Origin: Purshia tridentata | Lineage: Eukaryota > Streptophyta > Magnoliopsida > Rosales > Rosaceae | Assembly: GCA_003254885.1 (NCBI GenBank) | Contig: QANT01000115.1 | Coordinates: 22,529 to 86,528 of the forward strand | Direction: 5' to 3' | DNA: 64,000 bases | Shown here: one piece after another, positions 41,853 to 54,300 of the stretch | Layout of the letters: every line of letters starts with the position of its first letter | How positions within the stretch are numbered: the first letter of the stretch is position 1 | Notes under the pieces: generated by a model | Seen by the model: only the letters and a program-made list of their open reading frames with translations | Databases searched by the model: none | What the model was told of the DNA's origin: nothing | Program-made: the position numbers and the translations under genes

Positions 41853-43597
41853 ATGAACGACGCAGATGTCTCCAAGCAGATCCAGCAGATGGTGAGGTTC
41901 ATTCGCCAAGAAGCTGAGGAAAAGGCCAACGAGATCTCCGTCTCTGCCGAAGAAGTACGTCCCCCAATTATTTCACAGTTCGCTCCTGTTTTCCCAATTC
42001 GTACTTTTTTTTTAAACCCTAAATATCATCTTAATCTTGATCCATTTTTGTTAATTCATAAGCAATCAATTTTCTGTATGTATAATGCGTTTTTGAGTAA
42101 TTACTAGTGTTTACTTGGGTGTTTGTATAGGAATTCAACATTGAGAAGTTGCAGCTGGTTGAGGCTGAGAAGAAGAAGATCAGGCAAGAGTATGAGAAGA
42201 AAGAGAAGCAAGTCGAAGTCCGTAAGAAGATGTATAATTGCTTAAACCTTCTCAGACTATCTGATTGTTTTATGTTTTGGTCGGTGAAGCGAATCATTGA
42301 TTATGTTGCTAGGAATATGTGTATAGAGCATCAGTAGTATGGTTTTGAATATCAGTTGGTGTTAGGTTGAATTCGGATTCGAAAATAGTCACTGTGTGGT
42401 GTGTAATACGGTAGTGAATTTGGGAATTTGGCAAGTTATGAATTATTGAAGATGGTTGCTTCTGTTAATTTAATTTATTCGGAGGAAAATCAGGGAAAGT
42501 AGGTTTTACGAGTCATATGTGTGAATTTGGATTTATCCCTTTAATTATATGATTGTTTTGTTTGGGTTTTGAAAACCAGTTTGTATGAAGCTCATAGCTC
42601 TAGCTCAAGTGACATTGGGGTGGGATGAAAATGGATCCGAGGTTCAATTCTTGTTATGAACAAAACTAGTTTTCAATTTCTGCACAATTGGGAAGCTTTT
42701 GCTTTTTTTTTTTTTTCTTGGCTTGGTATAAAGGGTGCATTTGTCGGTTGAGTAACAGTTTGTTTTATTGGTTTGTTGCAGTGAGTACTCCATGCAGCTC
42801 AATGCTTCTCGTATTAAAGTTCTTCAAGCGCAAGATGATGTGGTTAACTCCATGAATGATGCAGCATCTAAGGAGCTTCTGAATGTGAGCAGAGAGCACC
42901 ATGGGTATAAAAAGCTTCTGAAAGATCTCATCGTTCAGGTCTGTTAACTTATTATTTAGTAGACATGACTAACCCCACCAGTTTTATGTGCTAAATTATC
43001 AACGAAGAATTAGATTTTGACTTGCTAGATGCTAGATAAATAATAGACATGCTAATAGTTTGATCTCAAAATACATTTGGAATTTTGGACCTACATTTCT
43101 CTCTTTTGGTGACAATGGCTTGAGTTTTAAGTATTATTCATGGTGATGATTTGATATCCTTCATTGAGCCCATTGTTAGAACAGTCTGCTGTTTCTGTTT
43201 ATAACAAATGAGTTCATGTGATTCTTTTGTTAATCCGGAATGGTTTCTAATTTAGTATAACTTTTTGCACGCTTTCGTGGATAAATTATAGACTATCATT
43301 GGTTTAGTGAAATTTATATTTTGTGTTGCAGAATTTACTCAGGCTGAAAGAGCCTGCTGTTTTGTTGCGTTGTCGAAAAGAAGACATACATCTGGTGGAG
43401 TCTATTCTGGAATCAGCAGCCCAGGAATATGCTAACAAAGCAAATGTTCATACACCAGAGATTCTTCTGGACCATGATGTCTATCTTCCACCTGCTCCCA
43501 CGCATCATAATGCCCATGGTTCTTCCTGGTATGATTCCTTAAGTTTATATTCAGATTCAAACCCTAATATCAGGCAGTTTGGGAATCCATAAAGTGG

Positions 43598-43628
<31 letters not shown>

Positions 43629-44058
43629 NNNNCGCATCTTGCAATTAGGATAGGATTGGATCTTGCTTGCTAATATTTAGCTTCTCAAACAGTTTACAAC
43701 TTGCTGATGATAATTTTTGATTGTTCAGTTCTGGAGGTGTGGTTCTGGCTTCTCGAGATGGGAAGATTGTGTGCGAGAACACCCTTGATGCACGTTTGGA
43801 TGTTGTATTCCGTAAAAAACTTCCAGAGGTATTTGCCCTACAAGTTTTTGACTTCTATGTTCAGATTTTATCTTTTGCCAATACTATTGATTTTGTTTTT
43901 ATGCCATGCCATTTGACATGACTTCATAATGATAATGTGACATAGATAGCTCTAGATTGCTTATTATGCCCTCTACTCTCTTGGACCATGTTTCAACTGA
44001 GCTTTTCTCCTTCTAATTGCAGATCCGCAGAAGGCTCTTCGCTCAGGCTGTTGCATAA
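41853..44058 (+). CDS. V-type proton ATPase subunit E
   Basis: Peripheral stalk subunit of the vacuolar/endomembrane H+-ATPase that links the V1 head to V0. Six coding exons (41853-41954, 42131-42231, 42782-42938, 43332-43528, 43729-43828, 44023-44058) give 230 aa, the standard length. It starts MNDADVSKQIQQMVRFIRQEAEEKANEI, followed by a long charged helix (EKLQLVEAEKKKIRQEYEKKEKQ), the segment ASRIKVLQAQDDVV, VSREHHGYKKLLKDLIVQ, LRLKEPAVLLRCRKED, and the C-terminal GGVVLASRDGKIVCENTLDARLDVVFRKKLPEIRRRLF. The ATG at 41853 gives the conserved N terminus. Intron 4 contains a poly-C run ending in four unknown bases, but the coding frame is unaffected. The neighbouring HPGT gene is divergent, about 2 kb away. 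Confidence 0.97.
43599..43632. other. Poly-C run and NNNN, sequencing/assembly gap
   Basis: About 30 consecutive C residues end in four n (43629-43632), inside intron 4 of the V-ATPase E gene. It is most likely a low-quality homopolymer or unresolved gap, so intron length here is unreliable. Further single n bases are at 1689 and, in a poly-A run, at 46532. Confidence 0.85.
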
Positions 44059-44059
44059 T

Positions 44060-45560
44060 GGGATAAATTGTATTGTTCTTTTACCCCAAAACATGAGGCC
44101 CCAAAATTAAAAACTGGTCATTGACCAGAGGATCTATTGTCCATTTGTTTGTGTATTTCTGATTTCTTGTTCTCTGAATAACTTAATATTTGTTAAAATA
44201 GTTCAGCTGTTATTTGCTTTGGTGTTCATATCTTCTGGGGGATGTTCTCATTGATGGTAGTAATGATGATATTAATAAAAGTTTCCAGCTAGAGTATTAC
44301 TGCCATATGTTGGCTAATATAGGATGAGAGAACATGTGAGCCATATCTGTTTGTGTGCCATTACATTTTATATATTCACTTTCAGAGGATGTTATATTGC
44401 TGCTTGTATTCTTGTCGTCGTTCTCATCATGGGCACATGGACCATTATAATTACTTGCTAAATGACAACTTCACCTCGTTTCATCTTAAAAATAATAAAC
44501 GCCTTACTCATCTTCCACTAAATAATTTTACTTAAAACAAACTTTATGTCTCTTGATTCTCAGACTTGTTACTTAAAACTATATGCCTGATATGAAGTCA
44601 TCACTGTGGGTTACTTATATCATCATGCAAAACTGTTTAGTTTTCTTTTTTATCATATGGAATCTTTAAAACCACTTTTGCTTATTTGTTGTAAAATAGT
44701 TCAGTGGCAAACAAAATTATGATAACGCAAAATTTGCCAATTATCGTAAAACAAAACCTTCATCTATAACTGAAATTCATATATCATATGAATATATTCA
44801 ATGGAGATTCACAAATTTATATTCTCCGTCATTTTCAAATGTTCAAGAAGTATTTGTCTACCATACAAATTCTTACTATAAAATATTTTGATAACAAATT
44901 TAGAGGAGACAAACTCAATTTAGGGAGGTGTTTTGAATGTAAAATTCCCTGGTATTTAAAATTTTTGGTGGAATTGAATAATCTACAAGTATATTTGACA
45001 TAGACTTTTAATAAAAGTAATGTGATGCTCAAGTAAAATGACTTTAAATTCATGCATAAACTCAAGTCCATTGATAAAATTAATTAGGGTCAAATACCTT
45101 AAAGAAAAGTATTAGGGAAGAAGCTCACCCCACTTATATTAGTGAGCTACGGATGATCATTTGAGCAAACCTTATTTGATAATAAAGCAACCAAATACAA
45201 GTTTAATGTCAACAGCAAAATTCCTTTTCACTTTGTATGTGTCAATTATAATTATAACAAAACATAAAAATGAACATAAAGAAACCATGGCATCCCCTTC
45301 AATTTTTCTTAAAATATACCATACAAGAATAAAATTAATTATTTTGTAATAATTGGGTGGATAAATATTTTTTTTTATTTTTATTTTTATGGGGAAATAG
45401 GGTCGAGGTATGGCAGTTATTTTCGAGCCGGAGCGCGGGTGAGTTTTGTTTCTGGTGGGTGCAGTTTGAAAATAATTTGGGTCTTAAATATCTACTGAAG
45501 TCAGCCCAATCAAAAATTTGTGGGCCGAAACATTGGGGCTAAGGCTAACTTGGTCCACTT
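44060..45560. other. Intergenic between V-ATPase E and mtIF2
   Basis: The first few hundred bases are the likely 3' UTR of the V-ATPase gene. The remainder is AT-rich with short ORFs that show no recognisable motif. Confidence 0.45.
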
Positions 45561-45569
45561 GACAATCCC

Positions 45570-45571
45570 TC

Positions 45572-45611
<40 letters not shown>
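45570..45611. repeat. (CT)n microsatellite at the mtIF2 leader
   Basis: A CT run of about 40 bp with one CG interruption. It lies just before the presumed 5' leader of the mtIF2 gene. A leader intron seems to run from a GTAAGTAG donor near 45729 to a TTTTCTTAG acceptor near 46062. Confidence 0.75.
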
Positions 45612-45615
<4 letters not shown>

Positions 45616-46155
45616 ACTCTCTGATCTCTCGTTGCCAGGGCCAACGGGCAACGCGAGCGAAGAACGTTCCCCGACCTAAACTGCTCGTTATTCAGAAAGT
45701 GAACCCTAGTCAGTTGTCTTGCAAAACAGTAAGTAGTAGCTTCTCTAACTCCAACTTTGTATTGCTTTATTCGACTCTGTTCTATGTTTCATAGAAATTT
45801 ATCTTCAGTCGTTTGATGTGAGATTCTAATAATTTTCTCACTGTTCTATGTTTATTTGTTGGGTTTGATTCAGCTTTTTGAAAAAAGCTCATTTTTTTCG
45901 TCTGGGTCGGTTATTCTCAGAGAATATTGTTTTTATGGAACTTTTTGAACTTTTTTCATTTTGGCCAAACTGGGTTTCTTATGTTTCGCCTATTATGGCT
46001 TATTCTGAATACTTTTGTTCCTGCTGGTTCTTAAGAACCTTAATTTTTTGTTATTTTCTTAGCAACCAGAGGGACAATCACTGTGGCGAACGCATTGTTT
46101 TCTGGGGTTGTCTTTGTCCAACTGCGCAGAGTTTGAAACTTTGAAATACTTATGA

Positions 46156-49100
46156 ATGGCGTGGAGAGAGGTTGGAAAAAGGGTAAGTTTTCATGCGTCT
46201 CTGAACAGACACAAATGCACACAAATATAACTTTAATATATTTGGGGAAAATGTGTTTCTTCTTTAATATGACATATAATTACTAAGGGATACCAGTCTC
46301 ACAACTAATGCTTCGCACTCCCCTCTTCCTGAAAAAGCCTCTATTTTGCTTGACCCGGTGTGCAAAGAGCAGAGCAACTGCTTTGGATTGTCTTATAATC
46401 TTGTCACATATTCTTGGTTTAGCATTGAAGTCTTGTTATTTTGTCACATGTACTTTGGCATCTTCATTTGAGAAAAGTTAATATTCATCCTCTTGGCAAT
46501 GCCTCGGATGGCCACTCCCCCAAAAAAAAAANAAAAAAAAAAAACAAAAAAAACAAAAACAAAAGAGAAACACTAAAAATGTGGTAGTTAGCTTGTAATG
46601 ATGAGTGATCTGTAGTTTTGGCTGAATTCTTTTTTAATATATACCATTGGCATCTAGAATATTTCACCTGAATATTTTGTTGCAGGGTATATGTGCCAGT
46701 CTAACAACAGATTTAACTTCAAGTCTACGAAGAAATGCTGTGGGCTTTACTTCTGTATTTACTGTTGAGGATATAGTAAAATCAATTTCTGCTGCTGCCA
46801 GATGCACACCAGGTAAACTGAGATTGTACAAGGAAAACGTTCTTATGTGACATTTTTGTAGTTCAGTTTATCTCAAAAGATTAATTTTTAATCCTTTTTA
46901 TTACCTTTGTAATCCAATTTACGTACAAAAAGAACTGATCTTGAATCCAGCTCATTTTCGTAATTACCTTGGGTTGTATTACTTGTTTCTATTATTTTTT
47001 ACCACATAATTGTACTAGATGATAGTTCCATGTTTTGTTTTAGAAGCAAAGTAACTTCCACAAAATGGGTGTTGTGTTTACATGTTACACATCGGACATC
47101 ATGTTGAGTTTTAGGGAAACTTAAGAATTAATTTTTTGAAAACATTCATTATATAAAATCATTGCTCATATGTAAATTTTTGTTTGTGCTGCAGCACCCT
47201 TATTTAAATTTATATCACGGAGGTTTGATTATTGTGAAGTTTTGAGAAAAGAGTCCCTGATACGGTAAGTTTATCTTTCTGTTTTTTTCGGTCACATGTT
47301 TTCCTTAGGAGTTAGGCTTATCTACTGTAGTACAGTAGTGTTTGTTAGAAATTTTTTTTTTTTTCATTTCATTTTTAAGAGGTAAATATGCTTATTTCGA
47401 CCTTTGTGGTGAAAACTTTATTCCTTAGATGTTATCATGCAAGCCCAGAACTGTTTGCCAGAAAAGGAAATGATGAGGCATTTGGTTTAAAAACTCCCAA
47501 GAAAGAGAAGTTTGTAAAGAGGGACAATAGGACCCAACCTCCTGTTGAAGCTCCATATGTGCCTCCTAAACTACAAAGAACTTCCAAATCTATGCTAGAT
47601 AAGACAATCGAGATTTTTGAAGGCATGACAGTTGTTGAGCTTGCCAAGCGTACTGGTGAGTCAATATCCACTCTGCAGGGTATTCTTACAAATGTTGGGG
47701 AAAAGGTTGACTCGGAGTTTGATCCTCTCAGCATCGACATTGCCGAGCTGATTGCAATGGTATTTCACCTTTTGAGCACTGAAATAATGTATACTATTCT
47801 TAGTGATAATTATTTTTTTTGGTCTGAATTCTCAATGACTATTTTATTTTACTGGTTAACAATTGTTATTCTCACCACTAACATATTGTACACTGTACAC
47901 GTGCTTGGAATTAGGTTTAACATTTAAAAGTGTGTTTGGAAAATCTCCAAGCTTGAAATCTGCTTAAATGGATAAAATTTGCTTCCAAAGCCATTCTGCT
48001 CTTCTCAGTGGTTGGGGTAGGAGGGCACATTGTTTCAACTTTCAAATAAATGGTTGTGTTATATTTCAAATCATTCTTGGGAAAGATGTATCTACTGTTA
48101 CATTACAGCAATCAGGTCATGTGACATTACCCATAGTTGAGCATTATATTCATACAGCATATTTCTGCTTGATGAAAAGAAAAACAAGTGTAATTTGTTT
48201 GTCTCAGTTCTGAGATACTAGTTATGAACTTTTTTGCTGCTCTTTCTCTAGCATTCTTTCACTTCAATGGCAGGTGTATTTAGTATGATATTCTGCATTT
48301 GGGATACTTTAAAAACTTTAGTAACTTATGCATAAATTTTTGTAGGAAGTTGGGATCAATGTTAGGAGACTGCACTCCAATCAAGGTACAGAAATGCTAC
48401 CACGGCCTCCAGTTGTAACCGTCATGGGTCACGTTGACCATGGGAAAACTTCACTTTTAGATGCTTTACGTCAAACATCTATGGCTGCCAAGGAGGCTGG
48501 AGGAATTACTCAGCATCTAGGTGCTTTTGTTGTTGGCATGACTTCAGGAGCATCAATTACATTTCTTGACACCCCTGGGCATGCAGCATTTAGTGCAATG
48601 CGAGCAAGAGGCGCTGCTGTTACAGATATAGTTGTGCTAGTTGTAGCTGCTGATGATGGGGTGATGCCTCAAACTCTTGAAGCCATGGCCCATGCAAAGG
48701 CAGCTAATGTGCCAATTGTTGTGGCAATTAATAAATGTGATAAACCAGCTGCTAACCCAGAAAAAGTAACACTTCAGCTTGCTTCTGAGGGCTTGCTGCT
48801 GGAGGATATGGGTGGAGATGTTCAGGTTGTTCAGGTTTCAGCAGTGAAGAAGACGGGATTAGATAAATTGGAGGAGGCATTGCTTCTCCAGGCTGAGATG
48901 ATGGATCTGAAAGCTCGCATTGATGGGTCTGCTCAAGCTTATGTGGTGGAGGCAAGACTTGATAGGGGAAAGGGACCATTAGTTACTGCAATAGTGAAAG
49001 CAGGGACTTTAGTTAGTGGGCAGTATGTGGTTGTGGGCTCAGAGTGGGGCAGAATAAGGGCTATTAGGGACATGTTGGGGAAGTTGACAGAGCAGGCAAG

Positions 49101-50395
49101 ACCAGCAATGCCAATTGAGATTGAAGGGATGAAGGGACTTCCAAGAGCTGGAGATGATATCATTGTTGTGGAATCCGAGGAGCGAGCTAGAATGCTTAGT
49201 GCAGGGAGGAAAAGTAAATTCGAGAAAGATAGACTTAGGAAGATTAGTGAGGGGAGGGAAGAAGCTCCAGAACCAGAGCTGTCAGAAGAGGTGCCCAAGC
49301 GGGTTGAATTGCCGATAATAGTAAAATCAGATGTGCAGGGTACCGTCCAAGCTGTTACAGATGCATTAGGGAGTTTAAATAGTCCTCAGGTATACCATAA
49401 GATTAGAATGGCCATGTACCTGACTGAATAGTTGCCAATAATGTTCAAATAATCACATGTTTTTTGGTTGGTGATGTTTTATTGGTTTTCCATGCAATGT
49501 TATGAGCAGTAATCACCTTTTTCATCTTTCTACTTTTTAAAACCTCTCCTTGCTGAATTATCTTATCACTCTTTGTTCTTGATAATTCTCCAATTCTTTG
49601 CCAGGTCTTTGTAAATGTAGTGCATGTTGGTGTTGGGCCTATATCTCAGTCTGATGTGGACTTGGCACAAGCCTGTGGTGCATGTATTATTGGATTTAAT
49701 ATAAAGAGTCCACCCAGTTCTATCAGTTTGGCTGCAACTCGAGCCAATATAAAGGTACTGACCTTTGTTTTCTCTTTGTATCAATCATTTTGTGAGTGTT
49801 TTAACTGTCTGAGAAGATGCACTTTTTCTTACCATCCATAGGATATGAATATCTATTCTGTATATATTCTTAGCACAGGTAGTTGGAGTTTAAATTTGGT
49901 TTAACTTGGTATATAAAACTTGGAAGATTTAATTATTTTTTGGGGGTTTCAATGACTTAGATAATGCTGCATCGTGTGATTTATCGGCTTCTGGAGGACA
50001 TTGGCAATTTTATAGTAGACAAGGCCCCTGGGACTTGTGAGACCAAGGTTGCTGGGGAAGCTGAGGTGCTAAGTATTTTTGAGCTCAAAGGAAGGAGCAA
50101 GACCAAGGGACCTGACATGAAGATTGCTGGATGCCGGGTTATTGATGGTTTCGTCACCAAATCAGCAACTCTAAGGCTTCTTAGGAGTGGGGAAGTTGTA
50201 TTTGAAGGATCCTGTGAATCACTCAAGCGGGAGAAACAGGATGTGGACACAGTGAAGAAGGGGAATGAGTGTGGACTGGTGATCCATAATTGCCAAGATT
50301 TTCGGATTGGAGACATGGTCCAGTGCTTGGAGCAAGTTATAAGGAAGCCCAAATTCATTTCATCCGAGAGCGGTGCTGTTCGAATAGAGTGCTGA
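46156..50395 (+). CDS. Mitochondrial translation initiation factor IF-2
   Basis: Organellar GTPase that brings initiator fMet-tRNA to the small ribosomal subunit. Seven coding exons (46156-46182, 46686-46812, 47195-47264, 47429-47759, 48346-49389, 49605-49754, 49961-50395) make 727 aa. The Arg/Ser-rich N terminus (MAWREVGKR, then RRNAVGF) fits a mitochondrial presequence. The IF2 N-terminal helix region is [21 protein letters not shown]. The G domain shows GHVDHGKTS (about 213-221), [19 protein letters not shown] and a SAVKKTGL G5 motif. Domain II, the IF2 linker ([15 protein letters not shown]) and C-terminal domains with FNIKSPPSS and [17 protein letters not shown] follow. The start used (ATG 46156) gives MAWRE; another ATG 4 bases upstream is in a different frame. 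It resembles the mitochondrial rather than the longer chloroplast IF2. Confidence 0.95.
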
Positions 50396-50399
50396 TTCT

Positions 50400-50892
50400 T
50401 TCTTGTTAGGAATAATATTAAATTTTGACAGAATTTTGATTATTTGCCCCTGGATCTCAGACATAATAGCTGGATTGATGTGGGGTTCATTTTCTCATAC
50501 AAACTATGTTCTTGAGCAGCTTAAATTTATAACTGTAAGCGTGTCGATTTTAGGAGATCATATTCATTCATTTAGGATATCATACGAAATGTTCTGTTGT
50601 ACCATTGAGGAACTGCTGATTAATGCAACAAATATTTTGGGGAAAGCAAGAAAATTTATGTTCTTTCTCTACATATTCATGCCTTTATCTGTTTAATACT
50701 AAAGAGAAGATTGTTTTTGTTGCCCTTTTTATAAGATCTATCACATGCAATTCAGTGACTTATCTATTCATTTGATCATTTGATCTTGAAACCAACACGG
50801 GCGCTGATACTCTCATCACAATTAGCAGACAATCAAATCGGCCATGTGTTTTACAAACTCAGCAACACTCTGTAAAGTAGATAAAACATCGT
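50400..50892. other. mtIF2 3' flank, no further gene
   Basis: Probable 3' UTR and intergenic DNA. No other coding segment recognised. Confidence 0.4.
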
Positions 50893-50926
50893 TGGGTAAT
50901 TTTATTAAATATACCCTTTAATTAAA
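50893..50926. repeat. Solo copy of the MULE terminal sequence
   Basis: About 34 bp starting GGGTAATTTTATTAAATATA are nearly identical to the outer end of the 51115 terminal repeat, in the same orientation and about 220 bp upstream of it. The similarity then stops abruptly. No 9-bp duplication pairs with it in the window. It may be a broken end of a related element. Confidence 0.7.
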
Positions 50927-51114
50927 TTAATAGAGTTGACGGATTGTACTATAATAATGTACACCCTAAATATGTGTTCTACGCTAATACAAACTCAAAC
51001 ATGTATCCTAAAATAGGATTGACCCCAACATAATGTCTTTTTTGAAAAATTTTCCATAAAAGAAATTTCCCTAAAAAATAATTTAGACATCAAGTACTAT
51101 TGTTGTTTTTTATT

Positions 51115-51247
51115 GGGTAATTTTATTAAATATACTCTTTAATTAACAAACTCACTTTTTTAACCCTTCTGACAAAATCTAATCTTTTTTAGCTCTTTGC
51201 CATGTTTTGGACAAAAATGCCCTCTAGTAAGAAGACAAAAATGCCCA
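51115..51247 (+). repeat. Left terminal inverted repeat of the Pack-MULE
   Basis: The repeat runs from GGGTAATT to AAAATGCCCA. It aligns to the reverse complement of 56886-57018 with scattered substitutions and no large gap. It lies immediately inside the 9-bp target duplication. Confidence 0.9.
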
Positions 51248-51292
51248 GGTGCCTCACGCTATCTCTTTCTCTCATTCATCTCATCTCTGCCA

Positions 51293-51960
51293 ATGGCCCT
51301 AGCTGACTTAGAAACCTCTTAGCCTTTTCTCCTCTCAGCCTCTTCTCTTCCCATGCCTTCACAGTCACCAACCTTCCTCCATTTGGTGAGCCCCAAAGAA
51401 TCAACCCACTCACCACTCTCAAATGGCGATGCTACCAAAGAGTCATCCACCATTCCTTTGTTGGAGTTTGATGTAAAAGGTGGGCTGTCGGGTGATGTTG
51501 ATTGCGTGGTGGTGGGCGGTGGGATCAGCAGCTCTGCATCGCTCAAGTGTTGGCCACCAAGCACAACAACGTTCTAAATTTCATATTGATGGAGGCTAGC
51601 GACTGCGTCGGAGGCAACATCATCACCATTGAGATGGATGGTTTTCTCTAGGAGGAAGGACCCAACAATTTTCAGCCATCAGATTCCATGTTGACCATGT
51701 TAGTATATATCAATGTGTATGCTCTCTATCTATACGATGAAATGTCTAACTGACTGATTGTATGTGATGTGACTATGTGTTGGATATTGGGTTGGTAAGT
51801 GGACAGTGGTTTGAAGGATGATTTGGTTCTAGGGGATCCCCTTTGTTTCGTGTTTTGGAATGCATGGCAAGTTAAGGCCCATATCCTCCAGTCCATCTGA
51901 CATTTCTTTGACTTGATGAGCTTTGGTGGGAATCAGATTTTGGATAATCGAAGCTCATGC
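51293..51960 (+). pseudogene. Captured fragment of protoporphyrinogen oxidase (PPOX, plastid type)
   Basis: PPOX oxidises protoporphyrinogen IX in haem and chlorophyll synthesis. Here only its beginning is present. The first exon starts at ATG 51293 and runs to about 51705. It includes the FAD-binding start DVDCVVVGGGIS and, one frame over, IAQVLATKHNNVLNFILMEA, then CVGGNIITIEMDGFL, EEGPNNFQPSD. An intron follows, and a second exon from about 51800 reads VDSGLKDDLVLGDP and FFDLMSFGG. Damage: a TAG after the first nine codons, a one-base deletion near 51527 just after GGGIS, TAG where the family has tryptophan before EEGP, and a TGA in the second exon. It cannot make PPOX. Keeping the intron shows capture from genomic DNA, not from mRNA. 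The donor gene is not in this window. Confidence 0.88.
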
Positions 51961-52457
51961 CAAATAAATATGTCATTCAATATTAGAGAATCATAGTAAG
52001 TGGTCTAATTGAACATGCGTATGCTGATGACAAGTTTACTTAGTATAGAAAGTAAATTGCTTTCATCTTTAATATCATGCAAGTTGTACTAATCTTCCCA
52101 TGTCAAACTTATTATCAGTCCAACCTACAACATTACTATTGTTGAAATAGCCATTAGAAAATGTGTTGTTAATCTTGAATTCAATGCAATTTTTGACACT
52201 AATATCTCATTTACATACCTAAATGATCCAACTTATACACAAAGAGTGTAAGTAGTTTAAATTACGTGTTTAATAATAGTATCTTGATTCTTGAGTTTTT
52301 TTTACCAAAGGAGTTTTTGTATTTTGTATTTTGTATTTTTAAGTTCCATACCATGATCAAATATAGGCAGAGTTTGAATAATTTTGATATCCATTTTAAA
52401 TTTTGTTTGCCATTTTCTCTTTCCAAATCCTCAAGCATTAACTTAAGTTCTACTTAG

Positions 52458-52533
52458 GCCAAATCAAAATGTGACTTTGACAATAAAAGGTGGAAAGCAG
52501 TTTGATCTCATTGATCCACAAGTAACTGCTTCG
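52458..52533 (+). other. Exon-like fragment in the Pack-MULE, unidentified
   Basis: The segment sits between a TACTTAG acceptor and a GTAATG donor and has one open frame reading PNQNVTLTIKGGKQFDLIDP then QVTAS. The composition is less AT-rich than its surroundings and resembles real coding sequence. I do not recognise the family. It could be a second captured gene fragment or chance. Confidence 0.35.
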
Positions 52534-53221
52534 GTAATGTTATATTTTTAGTAGTTTTTGATTCCTACTTCTGTATCATGTCGAGCTTACATAACTGGGT
52601 AAGGTTATAATGTTCATTTTTAGCATTTTTGTTTCCCAAGTTACATTTTCCTTTTATTTAGTCTTGCTTTTCTCTCAAAACTGAGCTTTACAATAGGGTA
52701 AAAAAACTTAAACCTAGTTGTGAACCCTGTGAAACCCTTGTGACAATGTACTTGAGTATGTTTGATTGTTTGACAATGACAAGGATATTTAAAGTTCTAA
52801 GTTTTCACACAAACCACAATTTGTTAGATAATGGTAGCCACTAATCTTTATGTGTTATTTTTGAAAACTGCATCTTTTGGTGAAGAGTCTTGAGTTGGTT
52901 TTTAGTGAGTAAAAACTAGACATCCTAATGGTCGTTTCAAGACAAGAATCACATCCATCCGACTACAGATGTATTTTTGGTGCAATTTCTAAGTCTGCCC
53001 TGAAATCTTAAGAAACTAACAGCACTAGTCATTTTATACACCTATATTTTCATTTGTTATTGAGTTACTTGTAACTTTGTTTTTGGCTAAGACTGTTGCG
53101 ATAATATTAGAACACTCAAAATAAGCATTTCTTTTTAATAAGTTGTGGTTTGGAGCTGTCGAGATTTGGATATTAAATTTGCTAAAATATTTCTTCACAT
53201 ATTAGGTTTAAGATTCACACT

Positions 53222-53430
53222 ATTCTACATATCATTTTTACACCCCTTTGACACAGCATCAAAATGATGCCGATACTGTGTTGACGTACGAAATTGCAGC
53301 TGATTGTAGTAAATGTCTAACTGGTTACAGCAAATGTCGACTGCCGACATGGTGGCATGTTGGCATCGTGTCAATGCCCTATCGAAGGGGAGTAAAAATA
53401 GTATGTAAAACGGTGTAGATCTTGAACTTG
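53222..53430. mobile_element. Fold-back element 1 with TGTCGACA-type motifs
   Basis: The outer arms (about 53222-53280 and about 53370-53430) are imperfect reverse complements, with the TACATA-ATTTTTAC-CCCCTT pattern on both. The centre has repeated GTCGAC/GCCGAC-type words. Length is about 210 bp, non-coding, and it is one of three such elements in this Pack-MULE. Confidence 0.55.
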
Positions 53431-54086
53431 ATCCATGCTTCACAATACAACACTACATGAAGTTCATGTTTTCTTAGCTTTATTTAAAGGAAACCTAAAA
53501 TGATAAATACAAATGCATGTATAAGTATATATGAACATTTCTTTGCATCAATGTTTGATATCATTTTTTGTTCACTCATTTCAGTCAAATTGTCTTGGCA
53601 TGACTTTATATGTCTAATATTACTTATTCCATATAATAGTTTTGATGGACTTTAAAACTCTTAGCATATCTTCTTTTTTGCAGTTCAAGGCTTGAACGAG
53701 GAGAACCAACATATGGATATTGTTATAAAGCTTTATTTTTTTTAGAACCCAAGTATTTTACAGTTGTTATTTAAGAATAAATATAGTTGTGACATTAGTA
53801 CAATATCACTAATGAAAATCTGAGTTCTTTTGTAATTTCAATTCATTTAACAAAAAACAAGTTTGTAATTATTCATTGACTTATTTTAATATATATAGAT
53901 ATATTTGTAATCAAAATCACTCTTAACATTCAGAAATGCTACAAGATTCAACTTTGAGTTCTTATTGTTCACCTTAGGGTTTCGATATAAAAGAAATAAA
54001 TTCAATCAATTTATTCTATCAAGAAGCTCCCTTTGCAGTTTTTTTCTTGTTGTACATTTGTACAATTATTAATATGAATAATACAT

Positions 54087-54300
54087 TTCTAGAGAGAACA
54101 TTTGCAAATTTTGAAATTTGCGGATGTCGACAGAGCGATGACATGGTGTCGACATGGTGCAAACACGGTGCCGACACGGTGTAGACACTGTGTCGACACA
54201 AACTAGCTGCAGCATGTGTCATTACTATGTCAACACCATGTCAGCACTATATCGGCATCACCAATTTTTTGAGTTTACAAATGTAATCTCTAGAGAAAAT
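54087..54300. mobile_element. Fold-back element 2 with TGTCGACA-type motifs
   Basis: The left arm starts TTTCTAGAGAGAACATTTGC and its reverse-complement partner ends near TCTCTAGAGAAAA at about 54300. Between them lies a dense series of GTCGACA(C/T)GGTG words (54126-54235), arranged in opposite directions on the two halves. The structure is a near-palindrome of about 210 bp with no ORF of note. Confidence 0.65.

Noticed and set aside
48752-49298. Long antisense ORFs across the mtIF2 G-domain exon
   Set aside because: They are mirror frames of a strongly coding exon. The plus strand has all GTPase motifs.
49981-50358. 125-codon antisense ORF in the last mtIF2 exon
   Set aside because: It is the shadow of a conserved IF2 C-terminal exon.
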